Positions 38,945 to 51,090 of a stretch of 64,000 bases of DNA are shown here, piece after piece. How positions within the stretch are numbered: the first letter of the stretch is position 1; every line of letters begins with the position of its first letter. Under the pieces are notes generated by a model that was given only the letters and a program-made list of their open reading frames with translations, was not told the DNA's origin and ran no database searches. The stretch is from NCBI GenBank assembly GCA_964035015.1, contig OZ036014.1:1568701-1632700 (forward strand). Direction: 5' to 3'. This DNA is from Corallium rubrum (taxonomy: Eukaryota > Cnidaria > Anthozoa > Scleralcyonacea > Coralliidae). Both the position numbers and the translations under genes were made by a program.

Positions 38945-39805
38945 ATGGACTATGCCGAAAAGGTCGAAAAATTCGAATTCAAGGATGCTAGTCTGGTCAA
39001 AGAATATAGAATTGGGCTGCCGATCTCTGTGGAGGAATACCAAATCGGACAACTTTACGCGGTGGCCGAAGCAAGCATGAAAGAGACCGGTGGTGGGGAT
39101 GGCATCGAAGTTCTTAAGAATGAACCCGTAGAGCATCCTACTTTGGGCAAATGTCAGTTTACTCACAAGGTAGTGCATTTGGAGCAGAAAGTACCGGGTT
39201 TTGTTCGAGCGATTGCCCCATCGGGGTCTTTACAAATCCACGAGATAGCGTGGAATGCCTATCCATTTTGCCGCACTGTATACATGAATCAATACATGAA
39301 GAAAGATTTCTTCATTCGTATCGACACTTGGCATAAACCAGGTAATAAGGATATAGAAAATGTTCACAATTTAGGCCAGGAAGATTTGATCAAAAGAGAG
39401 ATTGTCAATATAGACATCGCAAACGACAAAGTTGAGCCAAGAGACTATAAAGAAGATGAGGACCCGACCAAGTTCAAATCGGAGAAAACAGGTCGTGGTC
39501 CGTTGGGAAAGGATTGGCAGGAAACTCAAAAAGATCCCATCATGACTTGCTATAAATTATACGGTATTAAATTCAAATGGTGGGGACTTCAAGGCAGAGT
39601 TGAACGTATGATAGTTAATAGTGTTTTAAGGCTGTTGACGAATTTCCACCGTCAGTTGTTCTGCTGGTTAGATAAATGGTTTGGGATGACGATTGAAGAT
39701 ATCCGAGCGCTTGAAGACAAGACAAAACAAGATTTGGACGAACAACGATCGAAAGGAAGGGTGCAGGGAATGACAGCGAAAGACGAGAATTCGAAGCAAA
39801 AATAA
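38945..39805 (+). CDS. PITPNA/PITPNB-like: Class I phosphatidylinositol transfer protein, intronless
   Basis: It moves phosphatidylinositol and phosphatidylcholine between cytosolic membrane leaflets and supports phosphoinositide signalling. The single open exon gives 286 residues; vertebrate PITPalpha/beta have about 270. The extra length is an N-terminal lead of about 20 residues ([16 protein letters not shown]) before the usual start of the fold at [20 protein letters not shown]. Family blocks follow: [52 protein letters not shown], the membrane-docking FKWWGLQ and [15 protein letters not shown]. The start is the first ATG of the frame. All neighbouring genes with known function are intron-rich, so this may be an old retrocopy, but the frame is intact and conserved. 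AATAAA lies near 40122. Confidence 0.95.
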   Translation: MDYAEKVEKFEFKDASLVKEYRIGLPISVEEYQIGQLYAVAEASMKETGGGDGIEVLKNEPVEHPTLGKCQFTHKVVHLEQKVPGFVRAIAPSGSLQIHEIAWNAYPFCRTVYMNQYMKKDFFIRIDTWHKPGNKDIENVHNLGQEDLIKREIVNIDIANDKVEPRDYKEDEDPTKFKSEKTGRGPLGKDWQETQKDPIMTCYKLYGIKFKWWGLQGRVERMIVNSVLRLLTNFHRQLFCWLDKWFGMTIEDIRALEDKTKQDLDEQRSKGRVQGMTAKDENSKQK

Positions 39806-40489
39806 AACGTCAACACCAGAACTATTTTATTAACGTTTGACATTTGATATCATACGCTTGTTTCGCGCGTCCAGTCTGTCCTTTGGCAATATAAATGTTT
39901 AATATTAACTTAATGTATGTATGCTGCTTCGTTTCGTACATTTGCGAAGAAAATGAGCAATGAATTTTTTTCCCAACGGACACGAATGGACATGTGTACT
40001 CATGTGAAAATAGGTCATAGCTATAGGCCCTAAACAAATTATTGGTACAATTATTAGTAATATTATTAGTGATTTACATGTAATAGATGTATGGCAAATT
40101 GTGGTTTTACAACCTGTACCCACAATAAAAATATGGTACATTATTTGATCAATATTTAAAACTGCAAACCTTAAGGGATACAATATTAAAGTGGTCGTAA
40201 TTCTAGCTGTGTGATACATTTTGGCTTTCTAAATATGTAATTACCAAAAAAAGGTGGAGCCTTTTGGGAATTTTACCAAAAGACCTTCATCAAATGAGAG
40301 GTGTTAATAGCTACTGCACATCTTTTTATGGTATTCCTTTGCAATATCACGTTTGCTAAAATTTCTGCCATGGTTTTCTTGTGTTCAGTCTGACATGCTT
40401 TGAATGCAAGATGACTGAACATTTCAAGACTTTCAATGTTTTTTTATTTTATTTTAAGAGAGTTCAAAGTCCATTTCTACTAATACCAT

Positions 40490-40838
40490 AGAATCCTGAA
40501 ACTAGCGGCCCCCCTTACTTTCAGTTTTATCTACTATTGGGGGCCGCTACTTTCAGGTGGTAAAATACATTAACATACTGTGGGAATATTCTTCTTTGTT
40601 CTTTCCTATTTATAAGGAAAAACTGAAGCATATTAAATGTGCCATTTCAACTCTGACTGTTATACACTTTGGTACATTGATAGTTAACACTTTTGAGTTA
40701 ATCAAGCGATGACTTTGGGGCTGCTACTTACGGGTGGCCGCTACTTTTTTTTTGGGGGGGGTGTTACTTTTGGAAATTTTGTAGACATCTCAAATTTGTT
40801 GCTACTTTTGGGGGGCCACTACTTTCGGGATTCTACAG
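40490..40838. repeat. Foldback element with GGGGGCCGCTACTTTC repeats
   Basis: The ends TAGAATCCTGAAACTAGCGG (40489) and CCACTACTTTCGGGATTCTA are inverted. Internal words of the GGCCGCTACTTTC type occur several times near 40540-40560, 40720-40750 and 40800-40830. It lies between the convergent PITP and SPCS2 genes. Confidence 0.82.
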
Positions 40839-40925
40839 TGCTACCTCCATTGATGTCAAACTTGGTTTGACATCAGCTTACATAGTATATTTACCGGTAG
40901 TAGTGAGGTATCATATATATGTAAG

Positions 40926-41205
40926 AGATGAAGCCCGAGAACGAGGGATGTATGCTATTATACAGCCCTGAGGACATGAAGCGTCCGAGGACTGTATATC
41001 GTATACATCCTGATGTTCGAGGGTTTTATCTGACTTATTTCATGATTGAGGAGGTTTTCCAACAAAGTTATGTCTTTTTTTCTACCTTGGACAAAGATTT
41101 TCCTAGTTTCTTTCTTCATTTCTTTTCTAATTAGTATTCAACGGCTGTATGCTATATACAGCCTGCGGTACATCAAAGAAAACTGACTCAATCATGAAAT
41201 AATAG
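40926..41205. repeat. Foldback element, CTGTATATAGCATAC type
   Basis: The sequence TTATTTCATGATTGAGGAGG is matched by inverse ACTCAATCATGAAATAATAG at the right end, and GTATGCTATTATACAGCC pairs with GGCTGTATGCTATATACAGC. No gene is supported here. Confidence 0.75.
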
Positions 41206-41559
41206 TTGTTAAATTATGGGGCCTACAAGAACAAAAGATATTGAGGAAAACATACAGTTACTACAATTTTACTATAAATTTACACCTGATTAAACAGCTG
41301 GTAAACTGTCCAGTATTATAATTGAAAGCAACCACAAAACAAAACCCCCACTCTACCACAAAACCCCAAGTAATTAACCAATGTATATATATTCTCGAGC
41401 AAAGTGAAAAGCTGGTAAATGGCCAAGAATAATTTTGATAAAATACAATTGTTTGCACTTGTGAAAACACCACCCATTGAAACATGTTGTAAATTGACAG
41501 TAAAAGGATTCAGACTTGAGTATTGAAACTTTTAATGATAACTCACTAACACTTTCCCA

Positions 41560-44500
41560 TTATTGGACCTTCTCCTTTTTTAAATTTTTATGCATTACGT
41601 TTATATCATTCACAAACACATCAAACAAAAGGACTCCATCTTCATCGAACCACGATGACACAGATCTGAAATAAGTGAATTAAATTTAACGTTAGAAACT
41701 GATCAACCAGTAGGCTGTCTGAGGGTTAGGTATTCACAAAGTAAAGCAACAAAGGAGCTGTTTTTGGCCCATACAGTAGTTTCTACATACAGTGTAGATA
41801 GCAACTTTTTTAACCTAGGGTGTAAAAAATTAGAGTGCTATCACTGCTGTGTTGACAGTGTTTTAGATAGAGCAAAGTGAACAGGTGGTAATTGGTAAAC
41901 TGTTGAGAATAGTTTTGACAATAAAATACTAGCTGACTTTTCAAGCAGAGCCAGGCTTTATCAGAGTAAAATGTTAGGCTCCACTGCAACATCAGTATTT
42001 CATTTCAAAACAGGGGCGTTGAAGCGACACTAAAAGTTGGGGGGGGGGCAAAATTTTTAGGGGGGTCTGGGGGCATGCTCCCCCTGGAAATTTTGAAATG
42101 TGGAGTCTCTGAAATGCCATTTCCTGCATTTTAGGACAAGGATTTACAGAATTCTAAAGGTCCAAAAACGTCATAAAATACTCAAAAGACAACAATTTTC
42201 CAGACATTGAATATCTGCATTCAAATGTAGTCTTTATTCTGTGTCGTGGGTTAGATGTAGGGTTAGTGTATTGTGTTGGGTCAGGCTTACAAGAGGTACA
42301 TTTAAAAATAGAATTCACTGTATAAAATATACATGTATGGTATGTATAAAAATTGTTTTCTTGTTGATTTTGTTAATCATAACTTTATTACTGGCCTTGT
42401 TTATTACTGGTCTCGACACCCCTGTTTCAAAACTATTCTTGGCAGTTTACCACTTTGCTCAAGTTTATTTAAACCTTACTTTTTTAGAGTCTGTTCTTCC
42501 TTTCTGCTAGTTTCCCCGTCTTCATATGAGATAGTCAATTCAAATGTGTCATCGTATCGTCTCAATGTTGACTTTGCATTCCAGTAATGATCTGGACCCT
42601 TTGTGTTTTCAAAAGACAAGATAACAAATATGGAATAAAAAATTATTTGAAACTGACCGAATCTAGACTCAGACTCCATTTAGGACTTTAACCGAGTGCT
42701 GCCTAGGGTGGCTGAGGGTATTAAAATAATAAAAGGGCCATTTTTTGACCAGCTCAGGAGTGGGTTATAATCACTTGTTAATCCATCACTGCCTAGGATG
42801 TCTGAGGGTTCTCTCTTTGATGAGTAAAATTGTTTGGTGTTTAGAGTAAAATAAAGGGGCAGCTCTGACCTCTATATAACTGGACTGGGGGTGCCCCACA
42901 AAAAAATGGCCCAAATACACGCCATCAGGCACCATCTTTGATCAATCACAGATGACTGACAGGATGCCATCTTGTTAGGTCTAAAATTAACCAATCAGCA
43001 AACCAGAAAATCAAATGTGGCGCCATTCAATTGGAGACATGTCATGTAATACAAAAGTATTGTGGACCCGCAGTCCAGTTATATAGAGGTCAGTGGCTCA
43101 GACAGGCAGGAATGGATTAAAGTGTATCAGGTTAACTTATATTCTTTCATTATAACCAGGCTTCGAAATAAGTGCTGGTCACTGACCAGTAAAATTTTAC
43201 AGTTTGACCGGCAAATACCATCGCTTGGCAGACATGCATGACCGGTGAATTTTTGAATCCAAGTGAGAGCGAATGTGTCAAATTGTAATACGATATGTTG
43301 GTGTTGTGGCGTTGTGCCTATATACAAATATAATTCATAATCTATATTATAATACCTTTATCTGTCTGTGTGTGCGTGTTTGTTTGTCTCACCGTAGTTA
43401 CCTAAAAACTCGAAAATGGTTATGCCGTTGGCCCGTTGTATATTATTGTTTCTAAACTCACGAGCCACGCAAACGACGAGCGCAAATAAGTATAACTAAA
43501 AATGACTGGTAAAAATTCCACTGTGACTGGCAAATTTATTGAGCCACTGGTCATAGTGACCGGTATACATTTCAAATTTATTTCGAAGCCTGATTACATT
43601 TACAGTTGGTTTCACTTTCAGGTTACTTTTGATGGAAATGTTCAGCAGTTCATTTGGAGGTTCACAAGTTCGTATTGAACTAGGCATTTGATTGGCTGCT
43701 AGTTGCTAGTAGTCAATCAAATGCCTAGTTCAATACGAACTTGTGAACCTCCAAACGAACTTCTGAATCTCCAAACGAACTTCTGAACATTTCTATCAAA
43801 AGTAACTTGAAACAGACTGTAATGTAACACATACCATTCCAGCTTTGTCTTTTTCTAATGCAAAGACAATGTAATTCTTCTCTGTGAAAGTTGTGAATAC
43901 TGTAAGAACACCCATTAAAATGAAGTATCTTGGATAATAAATTAAGGAGTAAAGTAGGCATAGTAGCTTAATTCTAACTACATTATTATCTTATAAACAA
44001 GATCTATGTTGTAGGCTTGGTTCTTTAAAGGATACGAGAGGACACAGAGAATCAGTACAGGTCTGGAGGTAGGGAAAGGATTTAAATAGTCATAAATCAA
44101 TGCACCCACAGCAAACATACAAGCAACAGTACAAATTGACAGCCGAATGTCCACCACTCTGTGGTTCTCGACAAATTTGTAATGTTCTGTCAAAATCTAA
44201 AATAGAAGTATACATACATGTACACACTAGGCAAGTAGAGAAGAACTTTACTTGACCATGGCTGGAATTCAAACCTGTGACCTTCCATTACTAGTCCAAC
44301 ACTCTAGCTATTGATCTGAGCTACATGGTAAAAAGGAGAGGGTTTTTTAACCTTACGAACAGCATCGTCCAATGCATTTTTCACTGCACTACCATCCCAC
44401 TTGTCAATCTTTACTGGTTTTTCATCACCAACAGCCAACTATAATAAAAATAATGATAATGGTGATGACAATGATGGTGATAACAATGATAACAATGATG

Positions 44501-45527
44501 ATGTTAATAATGCTCATGATCATGATGTGGATAATGACAATGATAATCAAAACAATGAAGATGATAATATTGATATAAATAGTAATAGCAATACGATGTG
44601 TTAATGATGATGATGATCATGATGATCATAATGATGTTCATGATGATGATGATCATAACGATCATGATGAGATTATAATGATCATGATGATCATGATCAT
44701 AATGGTGATGATCATAATGGTGAAGATGATTATAATGATTATGATGATGACAATTATGATGATCATGATGATGATGATGATGACAATCATAATGGTGATG
44801 ATGATGATGATGACAATCATGATGATCATGATGATAATGACAATCATGATGATCATGATGATGATGACAATCATGATGGTGATGATGATGACAATCATGA
44901 TGATCATGATGATGACAATCATAATGGTGATGATCATGATGATGATGATGATCATGATAATGATGATGATGATGATCATGATAATGATCATAATGGTGAT
45001 GATGATCATGATGATGATGATGACAATCATAATGATCACGATGACGATCATGATGATGACAATGATACTAATGAAGATGATGACAATGATGATGACAATG
45101 ATGATGACAATGATGATCTCAATGATGCTGCTGATGATTAAAACAATAAAGATGATGATAATATTGATATAAATAGTGATAAATTATTACAAAAAACCCC
45201 ATTAAATTATTGCTATGATAGCAATGTTTGCATAGCTTCATATAACCTGGTGCAACATTCAAATGAGTTTAGAACTTGCACATTTTCCCAAACTCATTCT
45301 TTTGTCTGCATTTTATAGGCTATATAAATTTGGATAATCATTTTCTAAGAACACTTTTATATAATAGTATTTCTAAAGAAATGTTAAAAAACTAGATATC
45401 TTTTATACACACCACACTAAAAAACTTAAAACAATTAGTTACTTTTCTATTTTGCAAAGAATTGTCTCAAAAACAGTGTAAAAAATACCTTGGACAAAAA
45501 AGTTGATTTTCCTTTCTTGGACGCCAT
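41560..45527 (-). CDS. SPCS2: Signal peptidase complex subunit 2
   Basis: SPCS2 (SPC25) is an ER-membrane subunit of the signal peptidase complex that links it to the Sec61 translocon. Minus-strand coding exons are 45527-45489, 44438-44352, 44196-44036, 43928-43835, 42598-42480 and 41665-41560: 606 nt, 201 residues (human about 226). After MASKKGKSTF come EKPVKIDKWDGSAVKNALDD, YKFVENHRVVDIRLSICTVA, a first membrane segment about TVACMFAVGALIYDYL, then the PFPTSRPVL turn, a second segment about LILCVLSYFILMGVLTVFTT and the cytosolic tail with STLRRYDDTFELTI and SWFDEDGVLL. Exon 2 uses a weak GTTAAA donor. Intron 1 is mostly a GAT repeat. A foldback lies six bases past the exon 4 donor. CCAAT words sit upstream (GATTGGCTCACG at about 45627). 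Confidence 0.94.
42030..42140 (+). repeat. Family R1 copy
   Basis: The order is GGGGGTCTGGGGGCATGCTC, CTGGAAATTTTGAAATGTGG, AGTCTCTGAAATGCCATTTC, CTGCATTTTAGG. It lies in the SPCS2 intron 41666-42479. Confidence 0.85.
42660..42875 (+). repeat. Two adjacent family R2 copies
   Basis: TGCTGCCTAGGGTGGCTGAG and ACTGCCTAGGATGTCTGAGG each start a copy; the second continues TTTGATGAGTAAAATTGT. GACCAGCTCAGGAGTGGG ends the first. Confidence 0.75.
43592..43829. repeat. Foldback element beside SPCS2 exon 4 donor
   Basis: The arms hold GGTTCACAAGTTCGTATTGA and ACTAGGCATTTGATTG with exact inverses, and outer GATTACATTTACAGTTGG against the inverse of CAGACTGTAATGTAACAC. It starts a few bases inside the intron that follows SPCS2 exon 4. 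Confidence 0.88.
44250..44332 (-). repeat. tRNA-derived SINE head
   Basis: The minus strand reads CATGTAGCTCAGATCAATAG, then GTTGGACTAGTAATGG and GGTCACAGGTTTGAATTCCA, with tRNA-like A- and B-box order and spacing. It lies in the SPCS2 intron next to exon 2. Confidence 0.65.
44440..45180. repeat. GAT-rich trinucleotide satellite in SPCS2 intron 1
   Basis: About 740 bp of GATGAT, CATGAT, CAATCAT and AATGGT words fill most of the 1050-bp intron. GATATAAATAGT near both ends (44570 and 45165) shows an internal larger duplication. Confidence 0.93.
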
Positions 45528-46032
45528 GTTGTATTTTGAATGTGCACGACTACTTCACGACGGCCTAATCGGAATTCGTCGCCGAGTACTCGCTTTCAAT
45601 TTCGCTGAATACAACTTGTCCTGTTCTGATTGGCTCACGTTTAAATTTTCTTTGAATTTGATTGGTTTCTGGTTTTTGAACAACCAATGGGAAATAGGAT
45701 TATTGGTCAAACACCAATCAAATTCAAAGGATGAGTGTCCAGCTAATGCATTGCGCGCTTGTGTTTTTGTTTTCATAAGCAAATTTCAAAAGCAAGCTGA
45801 AACTAATCCAAGTTCAATCGACTACCAGGCTAGAGTTGCAAATGGCACGCGATGATAATTTGAACAAAAACTCATACTGGGCTACCATACCAGGCTAGAG
45901 TTGCAAGAAAGTTTAACTAGGACCTAGAAGACAACAATGTAAATAAGTTAAATTTAATAAATGTTTTTTAAGAAAAAAAAGAAAAAAAGTTGAGTACGTG
46001 TTTAGCATATTTATATATATAACATGCAGAAT

Positions 46033-46115
46033 TTTGTAAAATCTTCCTGCCAAATGCAGGAAATGGTATTTCAGAGCTGCTCTTTTCAAAATCTTTCCAA
46101 GGGTATGCCCCTATA
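46033..46115 (-). repeat. Family R1 fragment
   Basis: AAATGCAGGAAATGGTATTT is followed by CAGAGCTGCTCTTTTCAAAA; it is inverted relative to the 1195 copy. Confidence 0.65.
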
Positions 46116-46408
46116 TACCGAGTTACTCTTCATCTTAAAATAAATTACGGTATACTATTAGACCATTAGTTAATGTCTGTCATCACTTCAAAACAGACTC
46201 CAAATAAACAAACTAAAACAAGTTTTAAAGCAACAAGTTAACATGTCATTGATTCTCCTATCCAACAATGTCAATGAGGCCTATTAACAACTAAAAATAA
46301 AGCCCAACACCATCAAAACCGACTTCCCCCATGGATCCGGCGTCCGCGAGTCTGAACTTTTCCGTACCTGGTACCCAAGGTCCCGAACGCCCACAAAGCA
46401 CTTATTCC

Positions 46409-46678
46409 GTTTCAGCTTGCTTTTGAAATCTACGTTGCAATGTTCCGAACTGCGTTGCGAGGTAGATACAAATTTAAGTTGGCAATTTGTTTCTGCTTAA
46501 CCAATTATCTATTATTATATTATATACAACAAATAATCTTCTTCTCCGTGATTTTACCAAAGGAATTCAATTCAAAGCTTATTAAATTCGAACTTCACAA
46601 CGAACTTCCATACCAAGTTGGCAAGTTCCAACCTTCCAACGAATGTTGACAAACGAATTTCAAAAGCAAGCTGAAACT
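46409..46678. repeat. Foldback element, GTTTCAGCTTGC arms
   Basis: The ends GTTTCAGCTTGCTTTTGAAA and TTTCAAAAGCAAGCTGAAAC are exact inverses. A single arm of the same type occurs at 45778-45801. It is intergenic. Confidence 0.88.
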
Positions 46679-47330
46679 GACTATAAATGATTGTATATAT
46701 TACAGTAAAGTTACGGTGTATTGGTTAGCACAAAAACACATCACTAGGCTGTTTTAAATAAAAGAAAGCCAATTTAAGCCAGCCTGATTTAATCTTGAGA
46801 TGGAAATTCTTATTGAAAGCGGAAATATCAATACTTTGTACTTCGTGCTTCTTTGTTTCGATTCTGGGAACATCAGAGTATATGGGGAACCATGATCTTA
46901 TCCTGAAGAGCCATCACAGCCAAAGATTTAAAACAGTTTTTCAATTTCTATTCACGTTGTTATTAAAGCTAAAACTTTAAAAGCTATACATTAAAAAAAT
47001 CGTGTTCAGTAATTGTTTTTATTTCCCCAGCAATTAATACAGTATAAATTACATAACAAAGATCTTTGAAGACTTTGAAAAGCGCAAATTAAATAAATTG
47101 TTTGCGAATTGAAGTGTTCACCAATACAAATTGTTTTCGAAGTGTACAAGCGTGAACTATGATTGACGTAAGGCCCTATATGTTATCCAAAATATTTCTT
47201 TCTTGACTGTAAACCCTGGGCTAGGCGACACTAAGGATTATTCCTACCAACTTTCCTTGGAAAAGGTTCGGATGTTCTTTGAATAAAAGCTTTTCAGAAG
47301 CTTTGTCTTGACACCAATTGACCTTTACAA
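46679..47330. other. Intergenic, no feature recognised
   Basis: AT-rich sequence without a convincing exon, tandem repeat or hairpin. A short AAGCGGAAATATC-type open stretch near 46795-46980 lacks any protein similarity that I know. Confidence 0.5.
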
Positions 47331-47337
47331 TATAAAG

Positions 47338-47500
47338 TCATGCCACTTTTTTCGCTATTTTCATTGGCTGTTCCGAACGAATACTCTCAGCAATCAACCA
47401 ATCATTTGTCGTTCTGTCCAAAGATCAAAATTCCAAATTTCTGGAATGTAAATAATGCCTGCACGCTGAGCAAATAGTAACTTCCTTATAACATACACAA
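47338..47500 (+). promoter_or_regulatory. Promoter of desaturase copy 1
   Basis: GTCATGCCACTTTTTTCGCT, TTCATTGGCTGTTC, ACTCTCAGC and ACCAATCATTTG are shared in order with 53235-53315 before copy 2. They include an inverted CCAAT (ATTGG) and a direct CCAAT. CTTATAAC near 47485 could serve as a TATA element. Confidence 0.65.
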
Positions 47501-47560
47501 CAGGATGGTCGGATACTGAACTGGTATATGCGCATTTAACTGCAACTTAACGACACAAAA

Positions 47561-50552
47561 ATGATTCGTTACCGAAGAACTCTTATAGTTATTGGATTGG
47601 TGGTTGTTGCAAGTGCTTCGCCGTTATTTAGGGATATTTTAGACATTCCGAAATTTTTTTACACCTGTGCATTCGAGCGTTCAGGTCAAATGTTTCTATC
47701 TGCATTTAATCTTGTTGAACAGGTGTTTCAAGCTTTAAGTTTTCAGTTTGTCGTTGTTCTCGTTTTTGTCCTTTACTTAATAAATCGATTGTGGAAATTG
47801 CTGTTTTCGCCTTTGGATTACGTAAGGTATCTGGGCGACACGGGTTACCTGCAACAAAAGCGTTCTAAACGGGAAACCGCTAACGAAGTCCGCCGGAGAA
47901 AGAAAATTGGTGATGTTCCACCAGTCTATCCAAACGGCTGGTTCTTGGTGCTCACTTCAGCCGAGGTTGCTGTGAAGGATGTTAAGTATGTTTCTATCTT
48001 AGGTGAACATTTGGCTGTGTTTCGAGGAGAAGACGGTGTAGTGTATATTCTGGACGCTTACTGCCCGCACCTCGGCGCCAATATTGCCGTTGGTGGTCAA
48101 GTTCAAGGCAACTGTATACAGTGTCCGTTTCATGGTTGGCGTTTCCAAGGTGATAGTGGTGCTTGTGTCGAAATACCATACTGTAAATCACCAGTACCAG
48201 AGTTTGCCAAAACTAGATCATGGAATACGTTGGAGAAAAATGAAAGAATCTATGTTTGGTATCATGCTGAAGGGGCGGAGCCAGACTGGATACCTGAAGA
48301 CATCGAAGAGATGAAGAATGGAAAATGGTGGTTCGCCGGTCAAACACTTCATTATATTAACTCACACATTCAAGTAGGTCTCACAAGGCTATTTTTTTCT
48401 TATCATGCTGTTAAAATTATGTTTACAAACAGATTACGAAATTACTACTTAATTTGGGTGGAGCTGGGGGTGGGTGAAAGGTTAATGATAACCTTATTTA
48501 GACTGTTAAAATCCATTCCGCTAAAATGCTGGGCTTAACAGGACTTTGGTATTGCAAAGTGAAAAGGTGGTAAACCTAAGGTTGTAATTCAGACTGTGAA
48601 AACTCATGTAATTGTGATTGGTCCAAAGCTCATGTCAGAGGAGTAGCCAGGACTTTTTGTCAAGGGGGGGGGGGCAGGAAAAACAGGCAGGGCCAGCTTA
48701 ACTGAGGCATATGAAGCCATCAAGCCAAATATTCTCAGGGGGGCAGCACTTTTGCCAGAGGGGGCCTGGCCCCCCTTCTGGCTACGCCTCTGGCTCATGT
48801 GATTATTTGATCTAGCGAGGATTGTCAGCTGAGGACCAATCAGAATTAGTGTACGAGAAATCTTGCACTTTGGGATCACAGTATGATTCAGACTCTACTG
48901 TACACAGGCTACCTTGCAAATGCCTTTCTCCAGCCCCACATTTCACAACTCTCTTTAGAATACTTCACTCCTACTTATTTTCTTGAATTTACAGGATTTA
49001 CCAGAAAATGGTAGTGATATGAATCATCTTAGTGTCCTTCACAATCCCTTACTTTCTTGTGGCCGAAACCTAGAACACATTTTCACCAGTTTTTGGAACA
49101 TTGGATATCACGAATGGATTGCTTCGTGGGAGCCACTCGACAATGATGAAAAGCATTGTTCCGTACTAACTGTGACACAAAGAGCTCATATTTTTGGATA
49201 TCACATTCCATTTTTGGACATGCATGTTAAGGCAAAACAGGTAATTGTTAAGCTACAGTATAAAGATCATGCATACAAATGTTTAACTAAGCAATCGAGA
49301 GCAGTTGTGTGGCCAAGGGGGTAGATCACCCCCCAATGGTCTCCAAGACCATTCTCGTGAGCAAGGGCACAACCAGGATTTTTGAAAGGGGGGTCATTTT
49401 TAGATAAAGTTATGAGACAAATCTAGGGGAGTCCGGGGGCATAGCCTCGCAGGAAATTTTTGAACTTTGGGTCTGTAAAATGGCATTTTCTGCATTGAGG
49501 ACACTTATAAAGGTTTTAAATCACATGATTTAGGCGTGAGAGAGAGTAGAAGTAATTTTTGACCTCCAAAATTTCCCTCGCGTCCCCAAAAAAGGGGGGT
49601 GTTCACACCCCCGGACCCCCATCTCGTCGTGCGAGTACTTGCAGGCATGCATATACTGTACTATAAGTTACAACACTAACAGTCTATATAAAATGCCTCC
49701 AACTTGTTTTTACATTTACAACTTGTTTATAAGTAAATCTAAAGATATTCTGATGTGTAATTCTATGTTCTGGTTTGATAATAACAAAATGATGTAATAT
49801 GTACCTGTATATGGCTTTCAGATTACTCTTAAATATTTGCCTCAAAATGCAGGAAATAGTGTTTCAGAGACCCTAGAAATCCAAAATCTTCCAGGGTAGC
49901 ATACCCCAGACCCCCTAGAAGCTCGAGGTTCTTGCCCCCCCCCCTCCCCCCAACCCAAGACCTGGCTATGCCACTGATCGAGAGATGTGGTGAGGTGGGA
50001 GAACACCCTGGCAAAGACACTAGTGCACTTGTGTTCATTAACTTTGTCCATTCATAATTATAGATTGGCCCTGGTATTGTGTACATGAGATGGCATTCAA
50101 AATTGGGTAGTGGTGTATTCACTCATGAAGTCACACCTGTCGAACCATTATTGCAAAGACTTTCCCAAGCAGTATACACTGGTTTCCCAGTTCCAAAGGC
50201 TTTTGCCAAATTTTTTTTGTATTGTGAAGCTATACAGGTAATTGTTTTTGCATAATTACTACAATATCACAAGAATGAACCTCCCAAAACTGCACTATAA
50301 ATATGAGACCAACTGAAGACTAATAGTAGGCAAATGAATTATGTATATAAATATCCAAGTCTAACTTAAACTAATTTTTTTTTATAGTTGGAACGTGATG
50401 TAATGGTATGGAATTACAAAACTTATGTTTCTAAGCCATTGCTTATGAAGGAAGATCAAGCACTCAAGAAACACAGACAATGGTATCAACAGTTCTACTC
50501 AGAAAACAGTCCAAGACTAAATTTAGCTAACAATAATAGCTTAGAGTGGTAA
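47561..50552 (+). CDS. nvd: Cholesterol 7-desaturase-like Rieske oxygenase, copy 1
   Basis: Proteins of the DAF-36/Neverland family convert cholesterol to 7-dehydrocholesterol at the ER. Exons 47561-48373, 48995-49240, 50064-50237 and 50388-50552 total 1398 nt, 465 residues. After an N-terminal hydrophobic stretch (residues 7-20) and a second membrane segment (about 60-75) comes the Rieske domain with C168-P-H170 and C188-P-F-H191, the CXH-X17-CX2H iron-sulfur ligands. The catalytic part opens exon 2 with E275-N-G-S-D279-M-N-H282-L-S-V-L-H287, the mononuclear iron ligands and bridging aspartate. FHGWRF and FLDMHVKAK are further family blocks. All introns are phase 0. It is the first of two tandem copies and no disabling change is seen. 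Cnidarian substrates are not established from this sequence. Confidence 0.95.
48640..48800. repeat. Foldback with G-rich run in desaturase intron 1
   Basis: AGAGGAGTAGCCAGGACTTT is inverted at the right as TCTGGCTACGCCTCT. G-runs and CTCAGGGGGGCAGCACTT lie within. Confidence 0.75.
49375..49985. repeat. Two opposite family R1 copies in desaturase intron 2
   Basis: The plus copy at 49375-49505 has AACCAGGATTTTTGAAAG and GTCCGGGGGCATAGC; the minus copy at 49840-49985 has AAAATGCAGGAAATAG, CAGAGACCCTAGAAAT and CCCCAACCCAAGACCTGGCT. They form a loose inverted pair. Confidence 0.8.
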
Positions 50553-50774
50553 AGAGATTTTGCGAAGACAGAATGGGGTTATTTTGTCAAACACTACACT
50601 GTATATATTTACAATATGAGGGAAGAGTTTCATTTTGGAAATTGCAATGAGGCTCTTTGAATGCTAGCTATTAGCCAATAATAGTCAGCCAGACAGCAGA
50701 GTTGGGCAATGATGGTGCATCAGATGTGTCACTTGGCATGCACCCATGCTGCCCTTGAGAACAGACTGCAGCAA

Positions 50775-51069
50775 ATCATAGTCAATCGAGATATGGTCTG
50801 GAAACTCAGTTAAAGTCTTTGGTCTATCTTTTTGTTCGCCTTTATGCATTTTTGTGCACGGTGCACAGTCACTGAACACATTGTATTTTAGTATAATGAA
50901 CGAATTGTCCAATAGCGACGTTTCAGTTCAATTACTCAACCGTGCTATTTAAATATTAATAAACCTAAAACAAAGGATGTGCACGGTGTAAGGTTCAACA
51001 TAAAATCACAGCTCATTATAGGTGCTTTGAAGTTTGCCGAGTTTCCAGACCATATCTCGATTGACTATG
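50775..51069. repeat. MITE family F2 copy 2
   Basis: This is the inverse of 9748-10050 with the same CATAGTCAATCGAGATATGG ends. GCAAA adjoins both ends. It sits 21 bp before a solo MITE of the array family. Confidence 0.93.
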
Positions 51070-51090
51070 AGCAAATTAGTCTACATACAT

